Program-made: the position numbers and the translations under genes
Notes under the pieces: generated by a model
The model's database searches: none
What the model saw: the letters and a program-made list of their open reading frames with translations, nothing else
Told to the model about the DNA's origin: nothing
From: Mesorhizobium zhangyense
Lineage (GTDB): Bacteria > Pseudomonadota > Alphaproteobacteria > Rhizobiales > Rhizobiaceae
Direction: 5' to 3'
NCBI RefSeq assembly: GCF_011045115.1
Contig: NZ_JAAKZG010000001.1
Coordinates: 663,011 to 727,010, forward strand
DNA: 64,000 nucleotides
Part shown: positions 50,688 through 60,671 of the stretch, piece by piece
Numbering within the stretch: the stretch's first letter is position 1
Layout: the number at the start of each line of letters is the position of its first letter

Positions 50688-50838
50688 GGCTCTCAATTCC
50701 AAACCGTTAGAAACGCGGCGATTGGTGGACCATCGGGACAGCTCTTACAAGGCTATCATGCACGCGACACGCCGTCGCGCCAGCTCTCGGCTTGCGCAGC
50801 GACCTGAGAAGTTTTAGGACGGCGGCGAAGGAAGAACC

Positions 50839-51054
50839 ATGCCCATTCGCCTGAAAAAACTGATCGGAACCGTGCTGCTGATCGTGCTGGTCATCGTCTA
50901 TGCGCTGGTCGCAACGACGGTCGCGGTGGCGCAGCTGTCGGAATCCGGCCCGCTGGTGCATCTGGCCTTCTTCCTGTTCACCGGCATTCTCTGGGTGGTG
51001 CCGGCGATGGGCATCATCAAATGGCTCATTATCGAGCCGAGGCCGAAGCCCTGA
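50839..51054 (+). CDS. DUF2842 small membrane protein
   Basis: This 71-aa protein has two hydrophobic helices (IGTVLLIVLVIVYALVATT and LAFFLFTGILWVVPAMGII) and short charged ends (PIRLKKL and EPRPKP). The form matches DUF2842 (small alphaproteobacterial membrane proteins). GAAGGAAG precedes the ATG. It is divergent from ctaA, an association common in rhizobia, so it may be linked with oxidase assembly; that is only inferred from context. Confidence 0.85.
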   Translation: MPIRLKKLIGTVLLIVLVIVYALVATTVAVAQLSESGPLVHLAFFLFTGILWVVPAMGIIKWLIIEPRPKP

Positions 51055-51064
51055 TCACCAAGAT

Positions 51065-52123
51065 CTAAACTGTAACCAGCATCTTGCCGGCATTCGCCAA
51101 AGGCGTCGTGATGCCTGAAAGCATCGTGCGGATGTAGGAAACACGCTGGTAGCGGCCGTTGATCGAGATGCGCGGCAGCGCATGCAGATGTCCGGCGTGA
51201 TCGGCCCGCAGCACGCCATGACGCGTCGTGACTGCGGAGGCATAGCCGGCAGCCCTGGCAAGAGCGACTTCCCGTTCACCGACAGCGCTCGGATAGCCAT
51301 AGGGATACGCCATGTGGCGCGGTTTCTCGCCAAGCTCGGATTCGAGGATGCGCCCGGCATCGATGATCTCGCGCCGGGCCGTCTTCTCGTTCAGCCGCTT
51401 CAGGCTGTAATGATGCACCGTATGCGCGCCGATCGTCACCAGCGGGTGGGCGGCCGCCGCCCTTACCTCGTCCCAGTTCATCAGCGTCTTGCGACTTGGC
51501 GCGGCCGGATCGACCCCGCATGAACGCGCCAATTCGTGCAAGGCAGTGCGCTGGTCCTCCTCGCGCACGTCAATGGTCAGATACTCCTGCAGCCGCGCAT
51601 TGGCTTCCGCCCGCTTGGCCGGCGTCGAGCAATCGATCATCACGCGGCCCTCGGCCGTGTTCAAAAACAGCATGTCACGGGCGTTGACGATGTCGTCGAT
51701 CGCCTCCCACCACAAATCCACAGTGCCGTCGATCAAGGCCGGCGCGATGTAGATGGTGATCGGCACGCCGTGCCTTTCGAGCACGGGCAGCGCTTCGGTG
51801 AGATTGTCGCGGTAGCCGTCATCTGCGGTGAGCGTGGCGAACTGGCCGCCCTTGCCGCCACGCCGCACGCGCTCCAGCGCCTCGTCCATCGTCACGAATT
51901 CGGTGCCGCCTGCCTTCATGTCGGTTATCAGCGCGTCGAGAAAGGACGGCGCGATGTTGAGGTGGCGATTGGCGCCGTCGGGTCTTTCGAGATTGGCGGT
52001 GACCCGATGCAGCATCAGGACCGCGCCGATGCCACCGACCAGCGGACGGGCGAGCGGCGCCAGGCCGGAATATCCGACCGCGTTCAGCACCAGCCTGCGC
52101 AACGTATCGCCCCCGTCGATCAT
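51065..52123 (-). CDS. polysaccharide deacetylase-family protein
   Basis: This 352-aa NodB-type carbohydrate esterase (CE4) starts at the ATG at 52123 with AAGGTG upstream; an in-frame start at 52252 adds unrelated sequence. Motifs are LMLHRVTANLE, FATLTADDGYRDNLTEALPVL with the metal-binding Asp, and IGAHTVHHYSLKRLNEK with the two metal His, then PYGYPSAVGEREVALARAAGY. There is no clear signal peptide. It probably removes N- or O-acetyl groups from the polymer made by the adjacent exopolysaccharide genes. Confidence 0.88.
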   Translation of the reverse strand: MIDGGDTLRRLVLNAVGYSGLAPLARPLVGGIGAVLMLHRVTANLERPDGANRHLNIAPSFLDALITDMKAGGTEFVTMDEALERVRRGGKGGQFATLTADDGYRDNLTEALPVLERHGVPITIYIAPALIDGTVDLWWEAIDDIVNARDMLFLNTAEGRVMIDCSTPAKRAEANARLQEYLTIDVREEDQRTALHELARSCGVDPAAPSRKTLMNWDEVRAAAAHPLVTIGAHTVHHYSLKRLNEKTARREIIDAGRILESELGEKPRHMAYPYGYPSAVGEREVALARAAGYASAVTTRHGVLRADHAGHLHALPRISINGRYQRVSYIRTMLSGITTPLANAGKMLVTV

Positions 52124-52211
52124 TAATTCACCTTTTGGCGCTACAATCCGTTGAAACAGCGCCTTCCTACGGCAAGACAGGCGACCAGCATTAGCCGCGA
52201 AGGATTGAGGT

Positions 52212-53429
52212 ATGGTTGACGCCACAGCGTCATTTGGAATCGAACCGTCCACGCAAGAGTATCCTTCAGCTCGGCTGGAGGCTTACTCCACGCATACGGA
52301 GATTTCGACGGCCACGCCGGAAGCACTTTCCTCCTATGCGCGGCTCTGTGCAAACGGCGTCTTCGCGCCTGCCCAGAGCGCGCTCTGGGTCGAGACCTGG
52401 GTCAGGCAGATACGCCTCGACAGCCTGATCGCCACGATCACCAGCAATGGACAGGCGGTTTTCGCGCTGGCGCTGGAAGTCGTCAAGGTCGGGCCGTTTC
52501 GCGTCGCCCGCTTCATGGGAGGCACGCATGCCAACGGCAATTTCGCGCCTGCCCTGCCGAAATGGCTCCAGTCGGCCAGCGAGGCGGACATCATCGGCCT
52601 GATGCAGGCTATCGGCAAAGCGCGTCCGGATATCGACGCCCTCATGCTCCAGCGCGTCGCCACCGATCTCGACGGCACTGCCAATCCCCTGCTCGCCCTT
52701 CCTAATGCCCCTACCCCGAACATCGCGCTCAGCGTCGATCTCGACGGCGGGTTCGACGCCGTTCTGGAGCGCACGAGCGCCAAGCGAAAGCGCAAGAAAC
52801 ATCGGGCGCAGACGCGGAAATTCGAGGCAGCCGGCGGCTACCGGCGTCTCATAGCGCAAACCGGCGATGAAACGCAGCGCCTGTTCGACGCATTCCTGGC
52901 GATGAAGGTCGAGCGCTTCCGCAAGATGGGTATCGCCAATGTTTTCGAAGAGCCTGAACTACAGGCATTTTTCCATGCCCTGTTTGCAGGGAGCGTAAAT
53001 GCCGACCAGCCAATCTTCACGCTGGAAGCGCTCGAAGTCGGCGGCGTGTTGCGCGCGGTCACCGGCACCAGTCAGTGCGGCAAACGCCTCATCTGCGAGT
53101 TCGGCGCGATCTCCGACGACGAGCTGGCTGCAAGCAGCCCCGGCGAGTTCCTGTTCTATGACAATATAAACGTCGCCTGCGCCGACGGTTTCGATATCTA
53201 CGATTTCAGCGTCGGCGACGAGCCGTACAAGCGGCTCTGGTGCGATATCGAAACGCGCCATGTCGACATCGTGCTGCCACTCACGGCCAAGGGGCGGATG
53301 TTCGCAGCCGGCACGCGAGCGACCGCGCGCCTCAAGGCGTTTGTAAAGAACAGCCCGTTTATCTGGAAGATCGCGAAGGCACTGCGCAAACGGGCTGCGG
53401 GTGGATCGGCGACGCCGGCGGAAGATTGA
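52212..53429 (+). CDS. CelD/BcsL-like GNAT acetyltransferase
   Basis: This 405-aa protein resembles the GNAT-fold family found in polysaccharide loci, related to FemAB peptidyl transferases. Features are the basic TSAKRKRKKHRAQTRKFEAAG motif near the middle, FLAMKVERFRKMGIANVF, GGVLRAVTGTSQCG, SPGEFLFYDNINVACADGFDIYDFSVGDEPYKRLW at about residues 310-345. Members modify sugars or amino-sugars during surface-polymer synthesis. GAAGGATTGAGGT supports the start. It is divergent from the deacetylase and convergent with the Wzc-like gene. Confidence 0.83.
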   Translation: MVDATASFGIEPSTQEYPSARLEAYSTHTEISTATPEALSSYARLCANGVFAPAQSALWVETWVRQIRLDSLIATITSNGQAVFALALEVVKVGPFRVARFMGGTHANGNFAPALPKWLQSASEADIIGLMQAIGKARPDIDALMLQRVATDLDGTANPLLALPNAPTPNIALSVDLDGGFDAVLERTSAKRKRKKHRAQTRKFEAAGGYRRLIAQTGDETQRLFDAFLAMKVERFRKMGIANVFEEPELQAFFHALFAGSVNADQPIFTLEALEVGGVLRAVTGTSQCGKRLICEFGAISDDELAASSPGEFLFYDNINVACADGFDIYDFSVGDEPYKRLWCDIETRHVDIVLPLTAKGRMFAAGTRATARLKAFVKNSPFIWKIAKALRKRAAGGSATPAED

Positions 53430-53457
53430 TCCTAGGGAAACGAAGGGAACGCGGCGC

Positions 53458-55629
53458 TTACGCCACGTTCCTTCCAGGCACCGGCGACGTCGGCAGTTCA
53501 TAGCCGGCGGGCGTAACCAGGATAAAACCGTGGTAACCGCCCTCGCGGAGGTTGTCGGCTGCCGACAGCACGTCCTCGTCCGGTTCCAGCATGCTGATGA
53601 AGATTTCCGTGCCCTCGCCGACAAGCCGGCGGATGCCGTCGGCATCGATCGGGCCGCATTCGACCACGACGATATCATAGGCGGTGGTCAGCGATTCCAG
53701 GATGATCGGCAGGCGGTCGGCGGCGCGCATGGCGCGAACCGGATCGGCGGTGCCGACCGGAATGACGTGGCAATCGGAATAATGGTCGGCGTGGATGACG
53801 TCGGTGAACTGCGCCTGCGCCGACAGGAGATTGGTTATGCCGGGATAGTGGCCACTGTCGAGCATCGGACGTGAAGCGGCACCCGAGGCGGTAAGATCGA
53901 GAAGCAGCACCCGCAATCCGGCATCCGAGACCTCGCGGGCAACCATGACCGACGTCGCCGCCGCCTCGTCACCCTCGGGCGACACGAAAATCGCTCGCAT
54001 GGCGCCGCCGGCAATCAGCTTTTCGGCAGCACGCTCGATGCCGATCTCACCCAGCATGCGCTCAGGCCTGGACAGTTCGCCGTGATCGTCCTCGGCCTCC
54101 GGCTCCGCTTTGGAAGAAATGATTGGCGCGGCTTGATCATATTCCTTCACGGCAGGCTCCTCACTCACGTCGGCTTGAACGACGGGCATCGCCACCTGCT
54201 CGACCGGATCGAAATGCGCGCCGGGCGCCGGGCGCATTGCACGGCCGGAGAACAATTCCTGCAAAAGCGTCACCACAGCCATGATCAGCAGCGAGGCGAC
54301 AAAGGCGGCGCCTACGATCGGCACGATCTTCGGGAAGTATGGCTCCGCCGGAACGACTGCGCGGGAGAAGATGCGGGCATCGGCCGGCAGATAGTTGCGG
54401 TCCTTGCGCGATGCGGCCTCGCGATAGCGGGTCATGTAGGATTCGAGCAGTTGCCGCTGCGAAGTCGCCTCCCGCTCCAAAGCGCGCAGTTCGACCTCCT
54501 GCTCGCCGGAGCGCGCGGAAGCGGCCTTCAAAGTGTTGAGATCGGCGACGATCTGGCTCTCGCGCATCTGCGCGGTCTGCGCCTCCGTCACGATGCTTTT
54601 CAGCACGTTCTGGGCTTCGATGCGGATTTGACGGTCGAGGTCTGCAAGCTGCGAATTAAGCGCGCGAACACGCGGGTGATTCCCCAGCAATGTCGTCGAC
54701 AGGTCGGCGATATCGGCCTTGAGCTGCACCTGTCGTTCGCGCAGTCGCTGAATAAGCGGCGACGACAGGACGCCCGGCAACGCATCGACCGAACCGCCGC
54801 CTTGCAGCACCTTGCGCATGCTTTCGGCGTTGGCCTCGGATGCCGCACGGCTGGCGCGCACCCGCGACAATTCGGAAGACAATTCAGAAAGCTGCTGCGT
54901 CGACAGGACCGCGTTGTTCTGCCCGATCAGCAGATCCGACTTGCCGCGATAATCGGCAACACGCGACTCGGCTTCCTTGACGCGCTTGCTGAGGTCGGCG
55001 ATCTCGGGCGCCAGCCAGTCGGTGGCGTCGGAATTCGACAGGAGCTTGGCATCCCGGCTCACCGACAGATAGGCGTCGGCAACCGCGTTCGGCACTTCGG
55101 CTGCGAGCCGCGGATCTTCGGACGAGAACTCGATGACGATAACGCGTGACTTTTCAACGCGGTAAACCTTCAGCTTCTCGCGGAATGCCTTCAGCACGCG
55201 CTCATCGGCAGGAATTTCGTGCGGATCGCTTTTAAGTCCGGCAATCACCAGCAAACGCGTCGCAAGCGACATATTGGCGGCAGGATCGAACTCGGGCAGC
55301 TTCGAGAGGCCGAGCTTCTGCGATACCTGCTTCAGGATATCAGTCGACGAGATCACCTCGACCTGGCTGGTCACCCCCTCCTCGTCGAGGATCGGACGGT
55401 CAGCCTCCGCATTGCCGGTTTCCGGCCGGGTAAACACGGATTCGCGGGTTTCGATCAGGATGCGGGTTTCGGCTTTGTAATGCGGCGTCGCCATCCAGGC
55501 GAGGACGAAGGCAATTCCGGTAACGACGAGCGCGACCAGCAGGATGCGCAGCCAGTTCCTCGCAAGCGAGGCGAAGAGCGTTCCAAGGTCGACATCGATA
55601 TCGTTGGCAGTTGATTGAGCGCCTGACAT
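53458..55629 (-). CDS. Wzc/ExoP-like polysaccharide co-polymerase with degenerate kinase domain
   Basis: This 723-aa inner-membrane protein has an N-terminal Wzz domain with TM1 at about residues 28-47, a long periplasmic coiled coil (RVKEAESRVADYRGKSDLL to LREREVQL-like helices) and TM2 near 430-450 after AEPYFPKIVP. A cytoplasmic C-terminal domain at about 520-720 follows. The P-loop position reads SPEGDEAAATSVMVA (residues 550-564) with no GK(S/T). The Walker A' segment LLLDLTASGA keeps one Asp, and there is no C-terminal Tyr cluster. It therefore likely controls chain length without tyrosine-kinase activity. It is divergent from the export lipoprotein gene. Confidence 0.88.
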   Translation of the reverse strand: MSGAQSTANDIDVDLGTLFASLARNWLRILLVALVVTGIAFVLAWMATPHYKAETRILIETRESVFTRPETGNAEADRPILDEEGVTSQVEVISSTDILKQVSQKLGLSKLPEFDPAANMSLATRLLVIAGLKSDPHEIPADERVLKAFREKLKVYRVEKSRVIVIEFSSEDPRLAAEVPNAVADAYLSVSRDAKLLSNSDATDWLAPEIADLSKRVKEAESRVADYRGKSDLLIGQNNAVLSTQQLSELSSELSRVRASRAASEANAESMRKVLQGGGSVDALPGVLSSPLIQRLRERQVQLKADIADLSTTLLGNHPRVRALNSQLADLDRQIRIEAQNVLKSIVTEAQTAQMRESQIVADLNTLKAASARSGEQEVELRALEREATSQRQLLESYMTRYREAASRKDRNYLPADARIFSRAVVPAEPYFPKIVPIVGAAFVASLLIMAVVTLLQELFSGRAMRPAPGAHFDPVEQVAMPVVQADVSEEPAVKEYDQAAPIISSKAEPEAEDDHGELSRPERMLGEIGIERAAEKLIAGGAMRAIFVSPEGDEAAATSVMVAREVSDAGLRVLLLDLTASGAASRPMLDSGHYPGITNLLSAQAQFTDVIHADHYSDCHVIPVGTADPVRAMRAADRLPIILESLTTAYDIVVVECGPIDADGIRRLVGEGTEIFISMLEPDEDVLSAADNLREGGYHGFILVTPAGYELPTSPVPGRNVA

Positions 55630-55881
55630 GCATCCTGCTCCAGTATCGGATGCTTCTTATGGTAAACATCTATGGTAACCCATCGGTTAAGATGCTGGAA
55701 AGAATCTGTTTTCCTTGATTGACAGAGCGTTAATAAGCCGACCCTAATGCAACTATACGTAGTTGGATCAGCCCAAAAGAGCCACGGGCTTTACCGGGCG
55801 TTAACCCTAACAAGACGATAACGGCAACATCGAAGTCGCTGAACTTGAGTCCAGCGCGCAGCCAAAGGTGTCCGTCCGGTC
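55630..55881. promoter_or_regulatory. divergent promoter region between wzc-like and wza-like genes
   Basis: A dyad CAACTA-TACG-TAGTTG spans 55750-55765. A TTGACA-like -35 for the plus-strand operon lies at 55719-55724 with only a weak -10 partner. ATGGTAA is repeated at about 55659 and 55671. These could be regulatory sites shared by both directions. Confidence 0.4.
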
Positions 55882-56445
55882 ATGAAAAGCTTTCGTCCCG
55901 CCTTTCACGCACTGCTCGTCGCGGCATTGCTTGCCGGCTGCTCCAGCTACCGCCCTGCACCGGCAGCCTTTCATGAAGCGCTTGACCAACCCTACCGGCT
56001 CGGAGCCGGCGACCGCATTCGCGTGACGGTGTTCGAACAGGAAGGCCTCACCAATACCTACAGCGTTGATCAGTCTGGCTACATCGCCTTCCCTCTCGTC
56101 GGCGCGGTGCCGGCGCGCGGCAACACCGCCCAGCAGATCGAGGCAACGCTTGCCGCCAAGCTTCGGCAAGGTTTTCTGCGCGATCCTGACGTCTCCGTCG
56201 AAATCGATCGCTACCGTCCGATCTTCGTCATGGGCGAAGTGGGCGCTGCCGGCCAGTATTCCTACGTTCCGGGACTGACGGTACAAAAGGCGATTGCCAT
56301 TGCAGGCGGCTTCTCGGCACGCGCCAACCAGGCGAATGTCGATATCACCCGTGACATCAACGGCAAGGTGATGACCGGCAGGGTCGTCACATCCGATCCT
56401 CTGCTGCCCGGCGACACAATCTACGTTCGCGAACGTCTTTTTTAA
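55882..56445 (+). CDS. polysaccharide export lipoprotein (Wza/ExoF-like, short)
   Basis: This 187-aa outer-membrane-type lipoprotein has the signal and lipobox LLVAALLAGCSSY. The polysaccharide export domain has YRLGAGDRIRVTVFEQEGLTNTYSVDQSGYIAFPLVGAV, and SLBB-like GQYSYVPGLTVQKAIAIAGGFS then VLPGDTIYVRER-type ending. It is shorter than Wza (about 380 aa) but fits the one-SLBB form found in rhizobial exopolysaccharide loci. It starts a four-gene plus-strand run. Confidence 0.9.
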   Translation: MKSFRPAFHALLVAALLAGCSSYRPAPAAFHEALDQPYRLGAGDRIRVTVFEQEGLTNTYSVDQSGYIAFPLVGAVPARGNTAQQIEATLAAKLRQGFLRDPDVSVEIDRYRPIFVMGEVGAAGQYSYVPGLTVQKAIAIAGGFSARANQANVDITRDINGKVMTGRVVTSDPLLPGDTIYVRERLF

Positions 56446-56486
56446 TCCCTCGTCCGTAAGATTGGTTTCAACTTACGGAAGAGATC

Positions 56487-57704
56487 ATGAACCAGCATGC
56501 AAATGGCAGCGAGAGGAGCGTGGGCGAAAGGCTTCGCATCGTTCACTGTTTCCGTTCGCCGGTCGGCGGCATCTTCCGCCACGTCCGCGATCTTGCTGAA
56601 GCTCAGGTCGCAGCCGGCCACCAGGTCGGCATCGTATGCGACTCCACCACCGGCGGCGACTACGAGGAACGCCTCTTTTCCGACATGAAGGACATGCTGG
56701 CGCTCGGCATATGGCGCACGCCGATGCAGCGCCATATCGGCCCCGGCGACATGGCTGCGGCCTTGCGCACATACAGGATTATCAAGGAATTGCAGCCGGA
56801 CGTCCTGCACGGACATGGCGCCAAGGGTGGCGTCTATGCCCGCATGTTCGGCTCGCTGTTGCGGGTTTCAAGGTCTCGCGTTGCCCGCCTCTATTCGCCG
56901 CATGGCGGCAGCCTGCACTACGACGAAACGACGACGACGGGGAAAATGTTCTTCGGGCTCGAGCGCCTGATGGAGCGTTTCACCGATCACCTGCTGTTCG
57001 TCTCGGATTATGAGCAGCGGACCTTCCGCCGCAAGATCGGCACGCCGCGCCCGCCGCACGGGCTTGTCTACAATGGTCTTCGCGCCGCCGAATTCGAACC
57101 CGTCCCACCTGCCGCAGACGCCGCCGACTTCCTCTATATCGGCATGATGCGTGACCTGAAGGGTCCTGACCTCTTCATCGATGCGCTCGCCGCCACCGAG
57201 GCAAAACTCGGACGCAAGGTCACCGCCGTGATGGTCGGTGACGGCGAGGATCTGCCCCGTTACCATGCGCAGGTGAAACGTCTCGAACTGGCCGACCGGG
57301 TGCGCTTCCTGCCGCCCATGCCGGCGCGAAAAGCCTTTTCACTCGCGCGGCTTATCGTCGTTCCCTCGCGCGCCGAGGCAATGCCTTACATCGTGCTCGA
57401 GGCGCTTGGTGCAGGCATGCCGATGATCGCGACTGCCGTTGGCGGAATCCCCGAAATCTTCGGCATCGGCTCGCCGGCGCTTGTGCACCCGCTGGCCAGC
57501 CAGTTGACCGCGAAGATGAGCGAGGCGCTTCTCGATCCCGACGCCTACCGCGCCTTCATGCCGACGCCGGCCGAGTTGAAAGCCAGGTTCGGCGCCGACG
57601 TCATGGCCGCGCAGATCGAAAAAACCTACTTCTCGGCACTGGGCCGCAAGACTTCCGAACCGAAAGACGGTTTGAAGCGACCGATAGTCTCAAGGGTTTC
57701 TTAG
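56487..57704 (+). CDS. GT4-family glycosyltransferase
   Basis: This 405-aa GT-B fold enzyme has an N-terminal Rossmann domain beginning LRIVHCFRSPVGGIFRHVRDLAEA and a donor-binding C-terminal domain. The latter has FLYIGMMRDLKGPDLFIDAL, VMVGDGEDLPRY and the EX7E-like motif PSRAEAMPYIVLEALGAGMP. It adds a sugar from a nucleotide donor to the lipid-linked repeat unit. GGAAGAGATC precedes the ATG. It lies in the exopolysaccharide operon. Donor and linkage are unknown. Confidence 0.9.
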   Translation: MNQHANGSERSVGERLRIVHCFRSPVGGIFRHVRDLAEAQVAAGHQVGIVCDSTTGGDYEERLFSDMKDMLALGIWRTPMQRHIGPGDMAAALRTYRIIKELQPDVLHGHGAKGGVYARMFGSLLRVSRSRVARLYSPHGGSLHYDETTTTGKMFFGLERLMERFTDHLLFVSDYEQRTFRRKIGTPRPPHGLVYNGLRAAEFEPVPPAADAADFLYIGMMRDLKGPDLFIDALAATEAKLGRKVTAVMVGDGEDLPRYHAQVKRLELADRVRFLPPMPARKAFSLARLIVVPSRAEAMPYIVLEALGAGMPMIATAVGGIPEIFGIGSPALVHPLASQLTAKMSEALLDPDAYRAFMPTPAELKARFGADVMAAQIEKTYFSALGRKTSEPKDGLKRPIVSRVS

Positions 57705-57747
57705 CCCCTGACTGTTAGATATGATCCGTAATCTGCGGGTCTTGACC

Positions 57748-59280
57748 ATGAACGAGATTGAACCTCCACACCGCTTTTCGATCAATGCGGTCCGGAAAGT
57801 TGACGCTGGCTCCCCAGGCCAGCCCGTCAAGCTCAACAAGGTCGCGCTCCAGGTCGCCTCGCAATATCGCCGCGATACGATGTCGCCGATCATGGTCAGC
57901 GGCGTCATGCGCCTCGTCGAATTCATGCTTCTGTTCCTGCCCGGCTTCGCGCTCTTTGCGTTCCATGTCGGGCTGACCACGCATCTCTTCTGGCACTATC
58001 CGGTCATCATCGGCGCGGCGTCGCTGCTGATGGTGATCCTGCTCGAATTCAACGATCTGTACCAGATCTCCGCGCTGATGCGGCCGCTCTCCAGTTTCGG
58101 GCGCATTGTGCTGATGTGGTCGGCCACCTTCGCGCTGCTGGCGCTTGCCGGCTTCTTTCTCAAGATTTCGGAAGGGTTTTCGCGCCTCCTGTTCGGCTCC
58201 TGGTTCCTCATCGGACTGGCGCTAATCTTCGGCCTGCGGCTGTTCCTGTCGCGCGTGATCAGACAATGGGCGCGCAACGGCCGGATGGAACGCCGCGCCG
58301 TTATCGTCGGCGGCGGCAAATCCGCAGAAGCCCTCATTCGCTCGGTCGAGCAGCAACCCTACAACGATATCCGCATCTGCGGCATTTTCGATGATCGCGA
58401 CGACAAGCGCTCGCCGCCGATCGTCGCCGGTTATCCCAAGCTCGGCAATGTCAGCGAACTGATCGAATTCGCCCGCATCGCCCGCATCGACATGCTGATC
58501 GTCTCATTGCCGATCACCGCCGAGGCGCGCGTGTTGCAGCTTTTGAAGAAGCTCTGGGTGCTCCCGGTGGATATCCGGCTGTCGGCGCATTCCAACCAGC
58601 TTCAGTTCCGGCCGCGGTCCTATTCCTTCATCGGCTCGGTGCCGATGCTCGACATATTCGACAAGCCCATCAACGATTGGGATTCAGTGGCGAAGCGCGC
58701 CTTCGACATCATCTTCAGCCTGTTCGGCATCATCGTCTTCTCGCCGGTGATGCTGGCAACGGCAATCGCCATCAAGCTCGACAGCAAGGGGCCGGTGCTG
58801 TTCAAGCAGAAGCGCCACGGCTTCAACAACGAGATCGTCGAAGTCTACAAATTTCGCTCGATGTACACGGACATGTCGGATCCTTCCGCGAAGAAGAGCG
58901 TCACCAAGAACGATCCGCGCGTTACACGCGTCGGGCGCATCATCCGCAAGACCTCGATCGACGAGCTGCCACAATTCTTCAATTCGCTGTTCGGCAGCCT
59001 GTCGCTGATCGGCCCTCGCCCGCATGCCATCGCCGCCCAATCGCACAACCTTCTCTACAACGAAGTCGTGGACGGTTATTTCGCCCGCCATCGCGTGAAG
59101 CCCGGCGTAACCGGCTGGGCGCAGATAAACGGCTGGCGCGGCGAGATGGATACCGACGAGAAGATCAGGATGCGCACCGAATATGACCTGTTCTACATAG
59201 AGAACTGGTCGCTCTGGCTGGACCTGAAAATCCTCTGCCTGACGCCTGTGCGGCTGCTCAACACGGAAAACGCCTATTGA
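57748..59280 (+). CDS. undecaprenyl-phosphate sugar phosphotransferase
   Basis: This 510-aa WcaJ/ExoY-class enzyme starts repeat-unit synthesis by transferring a sugar phosphate to undecaprenyl phosphate. It has four N-terminal membrane helices, a Rossmann-like region from RRAVIVGGGKSAEALIRSVEQQ, a further membrane helix (FDIIFSLFGIIVFSPVMLAT), and the catalytic domain. The latter has KGPVLFKQKRHG, EVYKFRSMYTDM, TSIDELPQFFNSL, LIGPRPHA and VKPGVTGWAQINGWRG. A start at 57721 is possible; neither has a good ribosome site. The stop overlaps the polymerase start. Confidence 0.92.
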   Translation: MNEIEPPHRFSINAVRKVDAGSPGQPVKLNKVALQVASQYRRDTMSPIMVSGVMRLVEFMLLFLPGFALFAFHVGLTTHLFWHYPVIIGAASLLMVILLEFNDLYQISALMRPLSSFGRIVLMWSATFALLALAGFFLKISEGFSRLLFGSWFLIGLALIFGLRLFLSRVIRQWARNGRMERRAVIVGGGKSAEALIRSVEQQPYNDIRICGIFDDRDDKRSPPIVAGYPKLGNVSELIEFARIARIDMLIVSLPITAEARVLQLLKKLWVLPVDIRLSAHSNQLQFRPRSYSFIGSVPMLDIFDKPINDWDSVAKRAFDIIFSLFGIIVFSPVMLATAIAIKLDSKGPVLFKQKRHGFNNEIVEVYKFRSMYTDMSDPSAKKSVTKNDPRVTRVGRIIRKTSIDELPQFFNSLFGSLSLIGPRPHAIAAQSHNLLYNEVVDGYFARHRVKPGVTGWAQINGWRGEMDTDEKIRMRTEYDLFYIENWSLWLDLKILCLTPVRLLNTENAY

Positions 59281-60580
59281 GCGCGATCACCCATGAACTG
59301 CCGCGGGCTGCGGTCAACGCCAAGCTGATCGCGCTGATCTCCTCGGGCGCAGTCGGCCTTGGCGTGCTTCTGTCAGGCTTCGTCATCAACGAACCGGCGC
59401 CGTACGAGCTCTATATGGCCGGACTGATCGCCATTTGGGCGCTATTCGGCCTCCGCCTGTCACGCTCCGTCGTGCCGCTGCTGGTGCTGCTGATCACCTT
59501 CAATATCGGCGGCATGATCTCGATGAGCCAGATGTCGGACCTGATGAACACGCCGCTCTATCTGGCCGTGTCGCTGTTCCTGGCGTTCACCGCCGTGTTC
59601 TTCGCCGCCGTCACGGAGATGCAGCCCGGTCTCTACCGGGTCATCTTCCTGGCCTATGTCACGGCAGCCGTGGTCACCTCGCTTCTCGGCATTCTCGGCT
59701 ATTTCCACGCCTTCCCCGGCGCCGACATGTTCACCAAATATGAGCGCGCCGCCGGCGCCTTCGAAGACCCCAATGTCTTCGGGCCCTTCCTCGCCTTGCC
59801 CGGCATCTACCTGCTTCACCGTCTGCTGACTGGCAGTCCTGCGAAAATGTTCATCTACGCGGTGCCACTGCTGATCATCGTCGGCGGTATCTTCTTCTCG
59901 TTCTCGCGCGGCGCCTGGGGCCTTTTCGGAGCGTCCGCAATCCTGCTCACCGGCGCGCTGTTCCTGCAAAGCTCGAGCGGCCGCTTTCGCCTGCGAATCG
60001 TCGTCATGAGCGTTGCGGCATTTCTGTTCCTGGCGCTGGCCTTGCTGATCGCGCTGCAGATACCAAGTGTTGCCGAACTGTTCACCGCACGCGCCCAACT
60101 CGCCCAGGATTATGACAGCGCCCGCCTCGGCCGCTTTGCCCGCTACGGCATCGGTTTCATGCTGGCGCTGGAAAAGCCCTTCGGCATCGGCCCGCTGGTC
60201 TTCGGCCAGATCTATGGTGAGGACACCCACGACATCTGGCTGAAAGCGCTGATGGATTATGGCTGGCTCGGCTTCGTCTCCTGGCTGACCATGATCTGCT
60301 GGACGCTCACCAGCGGCTTCCGCATCCTGTTCCGCGACCGGCCATGGCAACCCTACGTCCTATGCGCCTATGTCGTGCTCATCGGCCATATCGCGCTCGG
60401 CACCTTCATCGACACCGACCACTGGCGGCACTTTTATCTCCTGCTCGGGCTGATCTGGGGTGGAATAGGACTGGAATATCGCCATCAGCACGCCATTCGC
60501 GCAGATGCACAACGAACTCGATCACGGCCACGAATTTCGGTTGACCGACAAAGGCATATGCAGATAGACAGCAACCGGTC

Positions 60581-60590
<10 letters not shown>
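59277..60590 (+). CDS. O-antigen ligase-family protein, probable Wzy-type polymerase
   Basis: This 437-aa protein has about ten membrane helices and a Wzy-C/ligase core. FSFSRGAWGLFGASA and a periplasmic loop near 250-315 with the DTHDIWLKALMDYGWLGF motif (His) match the ligase/polymerase superfamily. It starts with a TTG overlapping the transferase stop (TTGA). It most likely polymerises the exopolysaccharide repeats. The last 10 bases, including the TAG, lie inside the tRNA-Pro gene, and the last 25 residues are basic and polar, unlike a normal tail. Confidence 0.85.
60541..60570 (+). promoter_or_regulatory. promoter of tRNA-Pro inside the upstream gene
   Basis: TTGACC at 60541-60546 and TAGACA at 60565-60570 have an 18-base spacer and end 10 bases before the tRNA. 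They lie within the coding end of the polymerase gene. Confidence 0.55.
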
Positions 60591-60657
<67 letters not shown>

Positions 60658-60671
60658 ATTAAATCAAATAG

